From Acidobacteriota bacterium (GTDB lineage Bacteria; Acidobacteriota; Thermoanaerobaculia; UBA5066), in the NCBI GenBank assembly GCA_016789625.1, contig JAEUQS010000041.1, positions 1 to 6,814 on the forward strand: DNA of 6,814 nt. The letters are read 5' to 3'. Each line of letters begins with the position of its first letter. Position 1 is the first letter of the stretch. This document shows, in pieces, positions 6,354 to 6,814 of the stretch. A program made the translations under genes and the position numbers. The notes below the pieces were generated by a model. It made no database searches. It saw only the letters and a program-made list of their open reading frames with translations, and had not been told where the DNA came from.

Positions 6354-6661
6354 GCTGGCGTCAGCCCTTCTGGGGTCAGCTGCCAAGTCTCCCAGAAACT
6401 CCGACGCAGGCCTCGACGCCGGTCACGATAGCTGCTCGCGAGCCGGGTGCACGCACGTGGAGCAGATGCCGCTTGGTGTCGTACACCTCTTGCAGATCGC
6501 CCTCGTCCGTCCTTGGGAACCGGCGAGACGAACTTCGCCTCGCGGCGGCGCTCGATGATCTGCTGCGTCGGCTGACCCTGGGTGTCCAGCTCCCGATGCC
6601 GCGCGGGCAGCTCGTACGGGGAGTTGAGGATCGGGCGCTCGAAGAACGGATTCGACGACAT
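6350..6661 (-). pseudogene. Degraded start of a type III-like restriction endonuclease/helicase gene
   Basis: ATG 6661 opens MSSNPFFERPILNSPYE, followed by LPARHRELDTQGQPTQQIIE and REAKFVSPVPK, ending near 6512. This matches, from memory, the N-terminus of the large (about 1000-aa) BPTD_3080-like type III restriction/DEAD-box helicase family. After Pro-Lys the frame turns into arginine-rich text and stops at 6350. Possible remnants downstream are DEGDLQEVYDT in the +1 frame (6475-6507) and TWQLTPE back in the first frame (6368-6388). These recall the DEG...YD and WQVTPET segments of full-length relatives, in the right order. The gene is therefore truncated and probably frameshifted. The upstream frame also opens at TTG 6715. 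It ends with an ATGA overlap onto the antitoxin fragment. The N-terminal match is fairly sure; the downstream remnants are weak. Confidence 0.6.
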
Positions 6662-6665
6662 CCGC

Positions 6666-6728
6666 CTACCCGGACTGGCGCGCGGAACGAGGTCCCGCAA
6701 CGGCGGTGCTGGCAACCCAGTCGATCAT
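6666..6728 (-). other. Possible 20-aa leader ORF or original start of the restriction gene
   Basis: ATG 6728 lies 8 bases after AGGAG (6741-6737, minus strand) and encodes MIDWVASTAVAG plus 8 more residues before TAG 6668-6666. This is the best ribosome site in the area, much better than the weak AGGCGG before ATG 6661. The frame differs from the NPFFERP frame by one base, so it could be the ancestral start separated by an indel, or a short leader peptide. Confidence 0.3.
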
Positions 6729-6814
6729 CGAGCGCTCTCCTGAAGGCGGCAAGCTACCACCGGAGGGAGCCGCTTGCGAGCCGTAAGCACGCGTGCGGAG
6801 GGGCGCAAGGCCTT
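6729..6814. other. Non-coding end of window with small inverted repeats
   Basis: No gene is recognised here on either strand. GCAAGC (6749-6754) pairs with GCTTGC (6772-6777). CTTGCG (6773-6778) pairs with CGCAAG (6804-6809) around a perfect 10-base palindrome GCACGCGTGC (6787-6796). These may be chance in GC-rich DNA or part of a regulatory or recombination site upstream of the minus-strand genes. Confidence 0.3.

Noticed and set aside
4461..6431. A 656-codon plus-strand open frame across the amidase 3' half and the OmdA gene
   Set aside because: It is out of frame with the amidase, antisense to OmdA, and arginine-rich with no recognisable family.
6475..6507. VYDTKRHLLHV in the +1 frame as an XisI-like or other small protein
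   Set aside because: Only a few residues resemble such families, there is no start with a ribosome site, and it fits better, though weakly, as a restriction-gene remnant.
6350..6515. A BrnT toxin upstream of the antitoxin fragment
   Set aside because: None of the three minus-strand frames shows BrnT features such as FEWD near the start or an ISAR...RRE-like end.
1..6814. CRISPR arrays, tRNA or rRNA genes, insertion sequences
   Set aside because: No regularly spaced repeats, no tRNA-like T-arm (GGTTCRANTCC type) segments and no transposase motifs were seen.

Overview
This is a GC-rich bacterial window with dense genes, GTG and TTG starts, strong G/C preference at third codon positions and a twin-arginine signal peptide. 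The secreted beta-helix protein carrying two copies of an 'FVPV...GLRQN.xDR(S/T)NLA...GFVQLNAVLA...GDG(S/T)F' domain, and the style of the amidase with its small partner, recall Acidobacteriota (Thermoanaerobaculia-like) metagenome assemblies. That taxonomic guess is from memory and is not proven by the window.

Left part (1-5580, plus strand). Four genes run in one direction with little space between them. (1) The 3' part of a gene for an exported right-handed beta-helix protein with two C-terminal tandem domains (1-2514). (2) A divergent dicarboxylate/amino-acid:cation symporter (DAACS, GltPh/DctA fold; 2536-3855), preceded by a GC-only hairpin that contains the best Shine-Dalgarno sequence. 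(3) A 105-aa protein with a Tat signal peptide (3869-4186). (4) An amidase-signature hydrolase without a signal peptide (4183-5580), whose GTG overlaps the previous stop by 4 bases. Genes 2-4 look like one operon: a transporter, a small Tat-targeted companion and an amidase. The suggested reading is that the small protein escorts the folded amidase out of the cytoplasm and the transporter takes up a released carboxylate. Only the gene order, overlap and motifs are seen; the rest is inference.

Right part (5577-6814, minus strand). A YdeI/OmpD-associated (OmdA) family gene converges on the amidase gene and shares its CTAG stop region. Its reading frame continues upstream, without a stop, into the N-terminal half of a BrnA/COG3514-type antitoxin that has lost its ribbon-helix-helix part. 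Upstream of that, with a 4-base ATGA overlap, lies an ORF that begins as the N-terminus of a large type III-like restriction endonuclease/helicase (NPFFERPILNSPYE start) and then dissolves into frameshifted remnants. This end looks like a graveyard of defence and toxin-antitoxin genes in which gene starts survive and gene ends are lost. Beyond 6728 only a possible short leader ORF and some small inverted repeats are seen.

Across the window an 11-base motif, CCGATATCGCG, occurs three times, twice within a 17-base identical block read in different frames. This is unexpected in such GC-rich DNA.
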